A stretch of 64,000 nucleotides of DNA, from the NCBI GenBank assembly GCA_963665495.1, contig OY762289.1, positions 310,001 through 374,000 of the forward strand. The letters run 5' to 3'. This DNA is from G963665495 sp963665495 (GTDB lineage Bacteria > Desulfobacterota > Desulfovibrionia > Desulfovibrionales > Desulfovibrionaceae). A program made the position numbers and the translations under genes. The notes under the pieces were generated by a model. That model made no database searches. It saw nothing but the letters and a program-made list of their open reading frames with translations, and was not told the DNA's origin. Below are positions 1 to 8,538 of this stretch, in pieces; position 1 is the stretch's first letter, and each line of letters starts with the position of its first letter.

Positions 1-33
1 GATATTGTAAAAAAGCTGGAGATAGAGTGCTGA
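1..33 (+). CDS. C-terminal end of an upstream gene (partial)
   Basis: Frame 1 is open from the window edge and ends with TGA at 31-33, giving the tail DIVKKLEIEC. A strong intrinsic terminator starts 20 bases later, as expected just after a gene. The fragment is too short to identify a family. Confidence 0.35.
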   Translation, partial: DIVKKLEIEC

Positions 34-52
34 AAAAGGATCGTCTCCTCCA

Positions 53-97
53 ACGCCGGGGCGGCCGTTTTTGATAAACGGCCGCCCCGGCGTCTTT
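53..97 (+). terminator. Strong intrinsic terminator
   Basis: An 18-bp perfect stem (53-70 with 76-93) closes a 5-base loop, TTGAT, and is followed by CTTTT. It most likely ends the gene that enters the window from the left and insulates it from the usp gene. Confidence 0.85.
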
Positions 98-329
98 TGA
101 TACGCTTCCTTGCAATTCCGCCCGGAGAACTTATTGTTTTAACAGAACCATATGGGTGTGATCCGGCAGCCCGGTAAGTCCTTTTGTGTTCTTTTGCTGC
201 TGTGGCGTTCAGAATGTCCGCATCCAGTCTTTCGGCTGCCTGAGGGGTGCCGGTCAGGTGAACCCCAACCTCCAACCATGCCGCCATGATGATGGCCGCA
301 TAACCAGCAACACCAAGGAGGTAGCAGAC

Positions 330-758
330 ATGCAGCTGAAGAAAATTCTCCTGCCTTATGATGGCTCCAAACATTCCGCCAATGCCGCTGCGTATGCCGT
401 GCATCTGGCCAAAGCGGACGATGCAAAAATCACCCTTGTCCATTGTTACAGCAATTATGCGGAATTGGCCGAAGCCCCTGAGCTTTTCATCGGACAGATG
501 GAAGAGACTTTGAAAAGGAGCGCAGAGGCATGCATGGCCGAAGGCGCGCGTATTCTGGATGAAACGGGTGTGTCTTACGAGACATTACTCAAGGAAGGTT
601 CCCCGGGAAATGTGATAACGGACCTGGCCAAAAGCAGGGAGTACGACCTGGTCGTTATGGGCTCTGTCGGGCACACCAACATAGGGGGGCTTTTTCTGGG
701 GAGCGTAAGCCACAAAGTCATCAGCACAATGTACTGTCCTGTGTTGATAGTTCCTTAG
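330..758 (+). CDS. Universal stress protein (UspA family, ATP-binding type)
   Basis: This 142-residue single-domain protein begins MQLKKILLPYDGSKHSANAA, the typical first strand and loop of the Usp fold. Near its end it has GSVGHTNIGGLFLGS, which fits the G-2x-G-9x-G(S/T) nucleotide-binding motif of ATP-binding Usp proteins, and it closes with the usual CPVLIVP strand. The ATG at 330 was chosen because AAGGAGG lies 8 bases upstream; the longer open frame has no such site. Usp proteins are cytoplasmic dimers made under starvation or redox stress; the specific role here is unknown. The gene is monocistronic, between two strong terminators. Confidence 0.9.
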   Translation: MQLKKILLPYDGSKHSANAAAYAVHLAKADDAKITLVHCYSNYAELAEAPELFIGQMEETLKRSAEACMAEGARILDETGVSYETLLKEGSPGNVITDLAKSREYDLVVMGSVGHTNIGGLFLGSVSHKVISTMYCPVLIVP

Positions 759-772
759 GCTGCATAAAAAAG

Positions 773-806
773 AACCACCGTCTTTGTTGCAACAAAGACG
801 GTGGTT
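773..806. terminator. Bidirectional intrinsic terminator
   Basis: A 14-bp perfect stem (773-786 with 793-806) has a 6-base loop. A-rich sequence lies on the left and T/A-rich sequence on the right, so it can end the usp gene on the plus strand and the 92-residue gene arriving on the minus strand. Confidence 0.75.
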
Positions 807-908
807 ATCTGAAAAAAAGTCCGCCGTGTTTTGTTTCGGGGGCAGGCGGGGGGCACGGCGGACTGTCTCAAGTAACTGATTACAGGAGGGACCGGTTCGT
901 TTTCCCTA

Positions 909-1187
909 TCAGGTATTTTCGCTGACGATGGTACCTGAATCTGCAAGTTGTGCGGCTTCTTCCTTATACCGGACGTGGTCATCCGCGGTGACAACGAGTT
1001 GTTGCTGCAACGGATCCTGGTCCAGATGCCTGAAGCTCTCGAAAAAATGAATTCTGGCCCGTGCGTTGTCGCTGGCCACGGAGGTCGAATGGCTGGTGAG
1101 CATGGCCACGGCTTTCCACATTTTGTCTTTGGTCCAGCCTTCCATGCCGGTACGCAATACCAGCTCGACAGGATTAATTTTGCCCAT
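909..1187 (-). CDS. Small conserved-looking protein of unknown function, downstream of the EAL-HDOD gene
   Basis: This 92-residue soluble protein, MGKINPVELVLRTGMEGWTK at its start, belongs to no family I recognise. It is probably real: it starts 19 bases after the HDOD gene stop, has AAGGGGGG a few bases before its ATG, and ends shortly before a terminator. It has no signal peptide or membrane segment and is mixed charged, with a predicted mostly helical middle. Co-transcription with a c-di-GMP-controlled signalling gene suggests a partner or accessory role, but that is only inference. Confidence 0.65.
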   Translation of the reverse strand: MGKINPVELVLRTGMEGWTKDKMWKAVAMLTSHSTSVASDNARARIHFFESFRHLDQDPLQQQLVVTADDHVRYKEEAAQLADSGTIVSENT

Positions 1188-1206
1188 ATCAGCCCCCCTT
1201 GTCTTT

Positions 1207-2469
1207 TTAATCGGCTCCTACGCTGAAAAACGCATTGGTAAGAACGTGGGCGTCGTAGTAACTGTCAGCCACGGCTTCGGGCTTGAGCCGTAAATGGCGG
1301 ATCAGTCTGTCCATATTGGTCCAGTCGGAGTTTTCCATCCGGTAGGCCAGTTGCAGCCAGAGCCGGTCGATTTTGATTTCGCCGCACAAGCCTGCTTTCA
1401 GCTGCTGGCTCAACGGCAGTTCCTCCACTATCTCACGCATCGGAATATCCAGCAAGGTTTCCAGCAAAGAAAACAGCCCCAGCAGGAAGAGCTGGTCCGG
1501 CGGTGCCGCCGTGTACCCGCTGCGTATCGCGGTGCGTTTGAAAAAGTGGGCTCGTTGCGCGGCCGTGCGGACCAATTCCGTTGTCTTCTGGGGCGGGGTG
1601 ATGTCGTTGAGCACGGCCAGTCGCAACCAGTTCCGCATCTGTTCCCAGCCCAGAATGACCACGGCGTGGTCAATGGACGTAATTTCCACAGGAAAACTAA
1701 ATGCGGCGGAGTTTAAAAAGAGCAGCAGCCTGTAGCTGATGGAGGCGTCCATGGAAATAGCGTCAGCCAGGCCCTGAAAATCAGGTTTGTCTGTTTCAAT
1801 AATCTGAAATAATTGCAAACTCGTGGTCTGGTCGGCTTCCAGGGCTTTTCCGTGGACCAGCTGCGTCCGTTTGAAAAAGCCGCCCTGGAAATAGCTGAAT
1901 CCCAGCGCACGGGCAGCATTATACAATTTTTTGGTTTCCACGCCTTTTGCCACGAGAGAGCAGTCCCGGATGGGAATTTTTTTCATCAGGTTCATTATCT
2001 GCCGCGGTGTTTTTCCCAGAATGGAAAGGGAGACCACGTCAGCCCGGCGCAATAATGGTTCCGCCCCCGCGAGCCCCTCGAATTCATCCAAGGCCAGAGA
2101 ATATCCGCGCATTCTGAGTTCATCCAGGGCGTCGAGCAGCGTTTTATCCGGATTGGAAATTTCCTTGAACTGTACGACGGTGTTGGCGGACGGCAGACTG
2201 CGCGGCTGCCTGTTGCAAATAGCTTCCGCAGAGAAGGGCACGATGATTTTTTCGTCGCCTATCTGTCCGGGGGGAAAGGCATAGGATTTTACCGACTGGC
2301 TGGAGAGTTCGTCGACATAGCGTATTTCTTGCGAAGGCGGATGGACGGTAGTCCACGGAGCATTCCGCGTGACCAGATGGTGCCCCCATACCTTGGCATT
2401 TTTCTCAAAAATCGGTTGCTTAGTGAAGAAAAGACGACTTTCGTCACCTTGATAGTTTATCGTATTCAT
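1207..2469 (-). CDS. Degenerate EAL plus HDOD signalling protein (YuxH/CdgJ-like)
   Basis: This 420-residue protein has two domains. The first 200 residues resemble an EAL phosphodiesterase fold (FTKQPIFEKNAKVWGHHL, LALDEFEGL, VAKGVETKKLYNAARALGF) but lack the E-A-L signature and most metal ligands, so hydrolysis of c-di-GMP is unlikely. Residues about 205-400 form an HDOD domain (DAISMDASISYRLLLFLNS, ILGWEQMRNWL) without HD catalytic residues. Such proteins are adaptors in motility and second-messenger signalling. The gene lies behind a promoter and a c-di-GMP-I riboswitch, so c-di-GMP probably controls its expression. A 92-residue gene follows in the same operon. Confidence 0.88.
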   Translation of the reverse strand: MNTINYQGDESRLFFTKQPIFEKNAKVWGHHLVTRNAPWTTVHPPSQEIRYVDELSSQSVKSYAFPPGQIGDEKIIVPFSAEAICNRQPRSLPSANTVVQFKEISNPDKTLLDALDELRMRGYSLALDEFEGLAGAEPLLRRADVVSLSILGKTPRQIMNLMKKIPIRDCSLVAKGVETKKLYNAARALGFSYFQGGFFKRTQLVHGKALEADQTTSLQLFQIIETDKPDFQGLADAISMDASISYRLLLFLNSAAFSFPVEITSIDHAVVILGWEQMRNWLRLAVLNDITPPQKTTELVRTAAQRAHFFKRTAIRSGYTAAPPDQLFLLGLFSLLETLLDIPMREIVEELPLSQQLKAGLCGEIKIDRLWLQLAYRMENSDWTNMDRLIRHLRLKPEAVADSYYDAHVLTNAFFSVGAD

Positions 2470-2551
2470 GGTGCATCCTCCGTGCGGAGATATGCCAGGA
2501 ATCCCAGGTGGAAAGCCGATGGAAGGTGATTCGCTCGGTACGTCTGAAGGA

Positions 2552-2620
2552 CTCCAGGCAGCCCGGCTGTCTCAGGGAGACCCGTGGCTTTCCGTCCCTG
2601 TCTCGCGACAGGTTTGGCAT
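2552..2620 (-). promoter_or_regulatory. c-di-GMP-I (GEMM) riboswitch aptamer
   Basis: Read on the minus strand, the leader holds the GEMM-I landmarks in order: CCAAACC, a P2 helix capped by a GCGA tetraloop (CTGTC-GCGA-GACAG), then GGACGGAAAGCCACGGG, and finally GCCGGGCTGCC closing the P3 side. It lies between the promoter at 2639-2668 and the EAL-HDOD start at 2469. The Shine-Dalgarno GGAGG before that start can pair in a small CTCC-GCAC-GGAG hairpin, so translational control is possible. The match is by eye, not by covariance search. Confidence 0.82.
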
Positions 2621-2638
2621 TTTTCTGTTTCTATCTTC

Positions 2639-2668
2639 TATATATGCGATTAGGCAAGTGTTTGTCAA
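2639..2668 (-). promoter_or_regulatory. Sigma-70-type promoter for the riboswitch/EAL-HDOD operon
   Basis: On the minus strand there is TTGACA (2663-2668) and TATATA (2639-2644) with an 18-base spacer, or ATATAT with 17. Transcription would begin just upstream of the riboswitch aptamer. Confidence 0.75.
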
Positions 2669-2805
2669 GCAACTTGTGGAAAAATTTATTTTTTTGTCAC
2701 TTTTTTAATCGGTTTTGAGAATGCACTTTATTTTCGAAATTGTAAATCCAAAGTCGGAGGAAAATGCAAGCCATCGCGCGTGGGTCTGAAAGAGCGGAAG
2801 CCGAA

Positions 2806-3921
2806 TCAGGTATTCAGAACGGAGTCGAACAATTCTTCGTACCGCCTGGTGATGAGCGGTGCCGCGTAGCGCGAACGGACGCTTTCCTTGACGGTTTCAC
2901 GCTCCGGCGGCAGCGGCAGGGAGTCCAGGATCAGTCTGGCGAGCGTACGCGTGTCTTCCGGCGGGGCCAGCTCGCCGTTGCTGCCGGGAATGATGATCTC
3001 ATCCAGCCCGCCCGGACAGGCAAAAGAGAGTACGGGCGTTCCGCAGGCCAGGGCTTCCAGTACCACGTTGGGAAAGCCCTCGTAGCGCGAACTGCAGATC
3101 AAGCGGTGCGCATTCGCCAGATAGGGAAAGGGGTTGTCCACGGGCCCCGCAAAATGGACCTGAGCGGCGATTCCCAATGCATCCGCCTGGCGGCGTAGGG
3201 CTGCTTCCTGTGAACCCTTGCCGAGGATCGTCAGCCGGGGTGCAGGGGCGGGATTCTGGCTCAGGGCTTCCGCCAGGGCTTGCAACAGCAGGTCGAAACC
3301 CTTTTGCGCTTCTAGTTTGCCAACGGCCAGCAGTTGCGGATCGGGGCCGGAAAACGGATTTGCTTGGGTCTGCGCGCGTTGTGCGGCCAGCATCAAATCC
3401 ACCGGATTGGGGATACGTACGGCCAGACGTTGAGGCAGGCCGAAATGCCGGGTGAGATCTTCTTCCATTTCGCGCGACTGGCAGACCACCGCGTCGCAAA
3501 ACGGGTACAGGCGTTTGTAAAACAGGGGGAACAGGCGCCGGAAGCGCTCGTGCGCCAGTTTGCGGCTGGGAATGTTGGTTTCCCTGGCGATAATCCGTGT
3601 TCCTCTGGGCAAAAAAGGCTTGCAGAACAGCAGCATGAAATTCAGATGCGCCTGCGAAGAAAAAATCAGGTCCGGGCGCATCCGGCGGATGACCCGGATA
3701 AGGGCTCGCGGAGCGTTGCGCGCGCGCCGGGCCTGGAGATCCATGACGGAGAGGGACGGCGGGAGCATCTCCAGCAACGGCCCGGTCTTGTGCACCAGGG
3801 CCAGGCTGGGGGCAAAGCGCGTACAATCCAGATGGTGCAGCAGTGTGCAGAAGACCCGCTCCGCGCCTCCCAGGGTCATGGAAGGCGAGAGGAACAGGAT
3901 CTTGGCGCGTTCAGTTCGCAT
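2806..3921 (-). CDS. Glycosyltransferase family 4 (GT-B fold)
   Basis: This 371-residue protein begins with the GT4 donor/acceptor loop ILFLSPSMTLGGAERV. Its C-terminal Rossmann domain has LLAVGKLEAQKGFDLLLQAL, a typical second-domain start, and the nucleotide-sugar signature SSRYEGFPNVVLEALACGTP followed by GGLDEII. It probably adds a sugar to a cell-surface glycan or LPS on the inner face of the membrane; donor and acceptor cannot be told. It follows the DUF2156 gene by 8 bases and appears to be the last gene of the MATE-DUF2156-GT run. No clear ribosome binding site is seen, so translation may be coupled. Confidence 0.9.
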   Translation of the reverse strand: MRTERAKILFLSPSMTLGGAERVFCTLLHHLDCTRFAPSLALVHKTGPLLEMLPPSLSVMDLQARRARNAPRALIRVIRRMRPDLIFSSQAHLNFMLLFCKPFLPRGTRIIARETNIPSRKLAHERFRRLFPLFYKRLYPFCDAVVCQSREMEEDLTRHFGLPQRLAVRIPNPVDLMLAAQRAQTQANPFSGPDPQLLAVGKLEAQKGFDLLLQALAEALSQNPAPAPRLTILGKGSQEAALRRQADALGIAAQVHFAGPVDNPFPYLANAHRLICSSRYEGFPNVVLEALACGTPVLSFACPGGLDEIIIPGSNGELAPPEDTRTLARLILDSLPLPPERETVKESVRSRYAAPLITRRYEELFDSVLNT

Positions 3922-3929
3922 GCTTGCGA

Positions 3930-4799
3930 TCAGTCAATTTTGACTGTGTATTTTTTGAGGAATTCCACGGGATTATACGACAATTTCGCCTTGCGCAGGC
4001 CGGGATCGTCCAGGTCCTGCTCGCGATTGACGTATAGAAAGGAACTGGCCTGGTTTTCCAGGAACATCTGGTTGATGGCCTGGTAAATGCCGCGAAAGTT
4101 GGGTTTGCCCTTTTCAAAGTGGATGACGACGGTGTCTTTGGAGAGGGCTTCGGCCACGGTGTAGGCCACCATGGTGCCGTCAATATGCAGGGCGCCGCCC
4201 ATCAGTCCGGGAAAGCTGTCCCAGCTGGTGAGTATGCGTTCGATGGCCTGGTTCTCAGCGGTCAGGGCCGATGAGTCCTTAAGTTCCTGCCATTCCACCC
4301 ACTCATGCTGCATTTCCAGAGTTTCCTCGATGCATTCCATGTCCATGGGCCGGTATTCATAAGTGTAGCTTTTCTTGAACTGGTTGAAGAGATTTTTTTT
4401 GCGGTGGAACTTGTTGCCCTTGAGGGCGATGAGTTCGGGGACGGAATACACATAATCCCACTGGGCGCGGTCTTCTTCCAGATGAACGCGGTCGCCAAGC
4501 TGTTCCTGCCAGAGCAGGGCCAGGATTTCGGGCACGCGGATAAAGGTTTTTCCGGCCAGGCAGCAGCTGGGCCATTCTTTTTCAAGCCAGGGGCCCACAG
4601 GCGCCCAATAAACGGGTTCGGGCGCATTCTGGCGCAGCCAGACAAGATCTTCGTGCCAGCACCATTCCAGGCCATAGACGTCCGCCCAGCCCAGGATGTT
4701 GGCAAAACTGTAGTCCGAAGCCTTTTGCGGACAACGGGAATATGCGGCGAGATAGGCATCCTGCCGATCTTTATCTATAGGTTCGTAAAGAGGTCTCAT
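3930..4799 (-). CDS. DUF2156 protein (phosphatidylglycerol lysyltransferase C-domain-like)
   Basis: This soluble protein of about 289 residues looks like the GNAT-fold catalytic domain of MprF/DUF2156 proteins: YSFANILGWADVYGLEW near the start, KGNKFHRKKNLFNQFKK in the middle, and late strands such as GGALHIDGTMVAYTVAEALS and INQMFLENQASSFLYVNREQD. The membrane flippase domain of MprF is absent. Soluble members often lie near envelope genes, and the acyl-acceptor is unknown. The start at 4799 gives MRPLYEPIDKDRQ; an in-frame ATG at 4820 is also possible. Either way the gene overlaps the end of the MATE gene, so they are co-transcribed. Confidence 0.8.
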   Translation of the reverse strand: MRPLYEPIDKDRQDAYLAAYSRCPQKASDYSFANILGWADVYGLEWCWHEDLVWLRQNAPEPVYWAPVGPWLEKEWPSCCLAGKTFIRVPEILALLWQEQLGDRVHLEEDRAQWDYVYSVPELIALKGNKFHRKKNLFNQFKKSYTYEYRPMDMECIEETLEMQHEWVEWQELKDSSALTAENQAIERILTSWDSFPGLMGGALHIDGTMVAYTVAEALSKDTVVIHFEKGKPNFRGIYQAINQMFLENQASSFLYVNREQDLDDPGLRKAKLSYNPVEFLKKYTVKID

Positions 4800-6183
4800 G
4801 ATGTGGCGATGTAGCTCCATTTTGAATTTTGCGCAAGGTAAAGCGCTGCCAGTTTTTGAATTGAAACACGTACCAGAGGCTGGCGAACTGGATGATGGTG
4901 GAAATCAGCTGCGCGGCCCACACGCCGGAAGATTCCTTCCAGAGAATGTGCCCCAGCAGATAGGCTAGGGGCAACCGGATGGCCCAGCTGCTCAGGCCGA
5001 AAATGACCATGCTGTAGATGGTCGCGCCGGCGCCGAGCATGACGCCGCCCAGAACCATGTTGCCAACGGTAAACGGAATGCCGCTGATGTTGTAGGACAG
5101 GTAGCTGATGGTTTCCTTTTGCACTGCTGCATCCGGTGCGAGCAGAGCGGTAATGGGTTCCACCTGCCACCAAACCACTATACCAAGCAGCCCGATGAAA
5201 AGACAGCCGAAAGCCAGAATTTTGTAGGCCGTAAGTTTGGCGCCTTCCTTGTCGCCGGCTCCCAGCGCATGCCCCACGAGGATGGTTGCGGTCATGTTGA
5301 AGGAAAAGCCGGGCAGGAAGAGCAGACTTTCCACGCGCAGTCCCGCAGTCATGCCGGCCAGAGCGTCGATGTGCCCTGCGGGCAGGGTGGAGGTGATGGC
5401 GAACAGCACCAGAAATCCGGTCTGCCAGAGCACCTGCATAGTTCCCGCGGGCCAGGCGACTTTGACCAGATAGGGGATGGCCCTGCGGCACCAGCGCCAG
5501 GGGGCCAGACAGGCCCGGCAGAGCAGCCCGCGATTGATCAGAATCACGACATTACAGAGGGCTCCGGCCGAGACCGAGGCGAACGTGCTCCAGGCCACGC
5601 CCTTATATCCGTATTCGGGAAATCCCCAATATCCCAGTCCCAGGCCGAAATCCCCCACGGTATTTACCGTGGAGATGATGACCGTACTCATTAAGGGAAA
5701 ATAGACCCATTTATGGGCGCGGAAAACGGCATTGGAAATGATGACGATATAGAACATGGGCAAGGTGATCGTGTATACTCCCATGAAATACTTCGCCACA
5801 GGGAGAATGCTCACGGGAGTCTGGATCAGGGCCAGGAATGCGCCGCGCAACGGAAAGACAAGAATGGTGATGGCTACGCTGAATACAGCGGCCAGCAACA
5901 GGCAGAGTCCCACATAGCGCCTGGCCCGTTTGAACAGCCCGGCCCCCAGAGACTGACTGACGGCGGCGGTTGCGCCGCTGGCCGTGGCCATGGCGATGAT
6001 CTGGAAGAACATCATGCTCTGCACGATGATGCCCACCGAAGCCTGAACGTCCTTGCCGATGCGCGCAGCAACCAGAACGTCGAAAAATCCGATGAAAAAA
6101 TGGGACAGCATCATCAGCATCTGAGGCCAGACAAGGCGCCAGATGGAACGGAGACTGTCGCTGCGGGGTTGTAGTGCGCTCAT
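4771..6183 (-). CDS. MATE family multidrug/metabolite exporter
   Basis: This 470-residue protein has about 12 membrane segments in two similar halves, starting SLRSIWRLVWPQMLMMLSHF and continuing with FFDVLVAARIG, as in NorM-type MATE transporters. These use Na+ or H+ gradients to expel cationic drugs or metabolites across the inner membrane. The gene is the first of a minus-strand run with DUF2156 and the GT4 gene, so its substrate might be envelope-related; this is inference from context. Confidence 0.92.
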   Translation of the reverse strand: MSALQPRSDSLRSIWRLVWPQMLMMLSHFFIGFFDVLVAARIGKDVQASVGIIVQSMMFFQIIAMATASGATAAVSQSLGAGLFKRARRYVGLCLLLAAVFSVAITILVFPLRGAFLALIQTPVSILPVAKYFMGVYTITLPMFYIVIISNAVFRAHKWVYFPLMSTVIISTVNTVGDFGLGLGYWGFPEYGYKGVAWSTFASVSAGALCNVVILINRGLLCRACLAPWRWCRRAIPYLVKVAWPAGTMQVLWQTGFLVLFAITSTLPAGHIDALAGMTAGLRVESLLFLPGFSFNMTATILVGHALGAGDKEGAKLTAYKILAFGCLFIGLLGIVVWWQVEPITALLAPDAAVQKETISYLSYNISGIPFTVGNMVLGGVMLGAGATIYSMVIFGLSSWAIRLPLAYLLGHILWKESSGVWAAQLISTIIQFASLWYVFQFKNWQRFTLRKIQNGATSPHHETSLRTYR

Positions 6184-6346
6184 ACGGTTTCCTGAAGAAT
6201 AGACAAGTTCAGACGCGACAGGGCGGGTGACGGCGTCGACTCGGGTCGCAACGAATAAAATTAAGCTGAGAAAGGATCAAGTCAAGGGCAACGACGTAAA
6301 ACCGCGACAGTGAAACACGGTGCGCGTACGGCAGAGGAGAAGAAAC

Positions 6347-6658
6347 TCAAGGCATCTTGCTTTTTGCCGCGTTGCAACCGTATTCGCAGATATTGCGGGT
6401 CATGGAAGGACAACCTGCTTTGCAGGTAGCCAGGGAGCTGTTTTGGTCGCCGGATTCGTAATACGTGTTTTGGTACAGCGTGCAGCCCATCATACAAGCG
6501 TTTACATAGCTTTTGATCCCAAGACGTTCATAGCTGCAGATGCTGCTGCAGAGCTGGGAGTTTTTCTCGGGCTGGTTCAATTGCACTGCATGGGCAAATC
6601 CACCGGCCAGAAAGAAGATCATAATCAGAAAAAACATTCCGGCGAAAGTTGTTTTCAT
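6347..6658 (-). CDS. Small secreted protein with four CxxxC motifs
   Basis: This 103-residue protein has a clear signal peptide, MKTTFAGMFFLIMIFFLAGG ending in AHA at residue 24. The mature part carries eight cysteines in four CxxxC pairs: C37/C41, C55/C59, C79/C83 and C91/C95. There are no other cysteines. The spacing recalls twin CX3C helical hairpins held by disulfides, but it could also bind metal. The ATG at 6658 has AAGGA 9 bases upstream; the longer open frame has no such site. The family is not one I recognise. Flanking genes are envelope-related and transcribed on the same strand. Confidence 0.75.
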   Translation of the reverse strand: MKTTFAGMFFLIMIFFLAGGFAHAVQLNQPEKNSQLCSSICSYERLGIKSYVNACMMGCTLYQNTYYESGDQNSSLATCKAGCPSMTRNICEYGCNAAKSKMP

Positions 6659-6885
6659 GAAAAAAATCCTTGTCTTCTTGGTCAGTTCTGAAAAAATTAA
6701 CAGTATCACATACGGATGATAACGATGATGTCGCAATCTGCGGAGCCACGGCAAATGGTATCAGAAGGGCTTTTGCCCATGTTAAGTGTTCATAAAAAAC
6801 AGTAACCGTTTCTTATCAATTCGGCTATTGGTTCATTCCAAAAAATTTAATTTTGGTGTGTTTTAAATCCCCTGCCGGGGCGAAT

Positions 6886-8493
6886 TTATTGCCGCGCTAT
6901 ATATGACAGGGGAACTCCTTGAACCCGAACGCCGTCAATAATATTCAATTGTTGCAGAATTGAATTCAGCAATGCCGGCTCCCCTCTGTGCAGAACCAAA
7001 ATAAAGTTTGCCTCGGTCCAGCGGGGAGAACTTCGCGGAATATATTCTATCTCCGGCATGCCCTTGACGTATAGTGCTGGAGACTCCTCTAGCCCGTTCG
7101 CAGTTGAAAAGCTCAGGCGGACTCCCTGTTGCAGAGCGTGCTTCCGTATCCGGTCTATGCATTCTTTGAAACTATTATGCCAATAGTCCAATTCGAAACG
7201 GCCGGAGGCTGCGCCGATGCCGCCAGAAGCAATTGAAAAAAAAGTCGTCTCATACGGGTGAAATACAATTGAAAACCAAAGGGGATAGCCAAGCAGTGCC
7301 AATAAAGCTCCAGCAGTCCCTATGCTCGCAGTGCGACGAATGAGTATTTTTGATTGCCTGCGGGCGGTTTGAAAAGCAGCGATCCATGTTGCTGCAGCCA
7401 GAGTAGCCATCAAGGGCACTATAAAGAGAAAATGTCGCATTCCGTCATATAACGCTGTGTGTGTCACTACAGCCCAAATGACTGGTATCAGAATCACCAG
7501 CAACAGTCCTGCTACGGGATAGCGAAAGCGTTTTGAACCTAGTAAAGCGAAACTACAGCAAAAGCCGAGCACTATTGCCAAAGGGATGCCCATGCCAAGC
7601 CATATGAGGACGTAAAAACGGGTGAAACTGGCAATTGGCTGCCATTTGCCATTGAAAAGCATGTGTCTCAGAGGGTCCGCTCCGATCTCTGATAATTGTT
7701 GCAGTGCTTCAAACGGGCGCAGAATGGGATTTTGCTGTGCCCAGGGCCAGAACAGACAGCCCAGGCAGAGGATGCAAAGTCCTGTAATGACAAATAGAAT
7801 GAAACTTTTTGCTCCAATGCGAACAAGGCCCTGACCGGAATTTCTGTTTTTCAGGGTCAGTACGGCAAGATAAGCTCCCAAAAAGGCGATGAGAATGACG
7901 CCGCCGGCACGGACATTCAATGCTCCACTGGCCGAGAGAACAATAAACAGCCATGTTTTGCCAGTTATGAAGGGCCAATTGGTGTTTATCCGGCTGAGTG
8001 CATAGATGCCCATGATAAAAAACGCGGCAAAGGGGATGTCCTTCGGGTTGTTCATGCAATGTCCGAAGAAACGGGGGCAGAGAAGAATAAGCAAAATCGT
8101 GAGTATGGCTGTCCACGCTCCGAAGAGTCGTTTGGCCAGAAGAGACGCAAAAAAAATGGCACCCCAGCCGAACAGACTGTTGAGAATGTGACGTGTGATA
8201 AAAATGTTTTGATTGGGGATCAGGTTGCAAACGGCACGGCAAATAATATCAAATAGGCCACCGTATAAGTAAGTGTTTTCCTTGAGATAATCTGTGTTGA
8301 TTCTGTCTGCGAAAAAAAGGGAATTCAGATAGTTCCAGACACGCTCGCCATAACGAATGTGGTAGGGTTCATCCCAGGTGAACCCAAACTGGATGGAAAG
8401 CAACGGCATGAATACGAATAGAAGCAAAAGGATGGCGTACAATAAGATTGTACTCAGCTTTTGTTGCTGCAAATGTGAAATAAGGTTTTTCAT
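6886..8493 (-). CDS. Polytopic membrane glycosyltransferase (GT-C, family 39-like)
   Basis: This 535-residue protein has about 11-12 membrane segments. After the first segment it has GFTWDEPYHIRYGERVWNY, where the D-E pair lies in the first periplasmic loop typical of GT-C enzymes that use polyprenyl-phosphate sugars; NNPKDIPFAAFFIMGIYALS follows in a later segment. The C-terminal 110 residues form a soluble periplasmic domain. It probably transfers a lipid-linked sugar to a glycan or protein on the periplasmic side. It follows a second GT-C-like gene by 45 bases, and both are more AT-rich than the metabolic genes nearby. Confidence 0.75.
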   Translation of the reverse strand: MKNLISHLQQQKLSTILLYAILLLLFVFMPLLSIQFGFTWDEPYHIRYGERVWNYLNSLFFADRINTDYLKENTYLYGGLFDIICRAVCNLIPNQNIFITRHILNSLFGWGAIFFASLLAKRLFGAWTAILTILLILLCPRFFGHCMNNPKDIPFAAFFIMGIYALSRINTNWPFITGKTWLFIVLSASGALNVRAGGVILIAFLGAYLAVLTLKNRNSGQGLVRIGAKSFILFVITGLCILCLGCLFWPWAQQNPILRPFEALQQLSEIGADPLRHMLFNGKWQPIASFTRFYVLIWLGMGIPLAIVLGFCCSFALLGSKRFRYPVAGLLLVILIPVIWAVVTHTALYDGMRHFLFIVPLMATLAAATWIAAFQTARRQSKILIRRTASIGTAGALLALLGYPLWFSIVFHPYETTFFSIASGGIGAASGRFELDYWHNSFKECIDRIRKHALQQGVRLSFSTANGLEESPALYVKGMPEIEYIPRSSPRWTEANFILVLHRGEPALLNSILQQLNIIDGVRVQGVPLSYIARQ

Positions 8494-8538
8494 GCTGATG
8501 GTGTATAAGTATAACTCGAAGCGAGAACACCGGGATTG

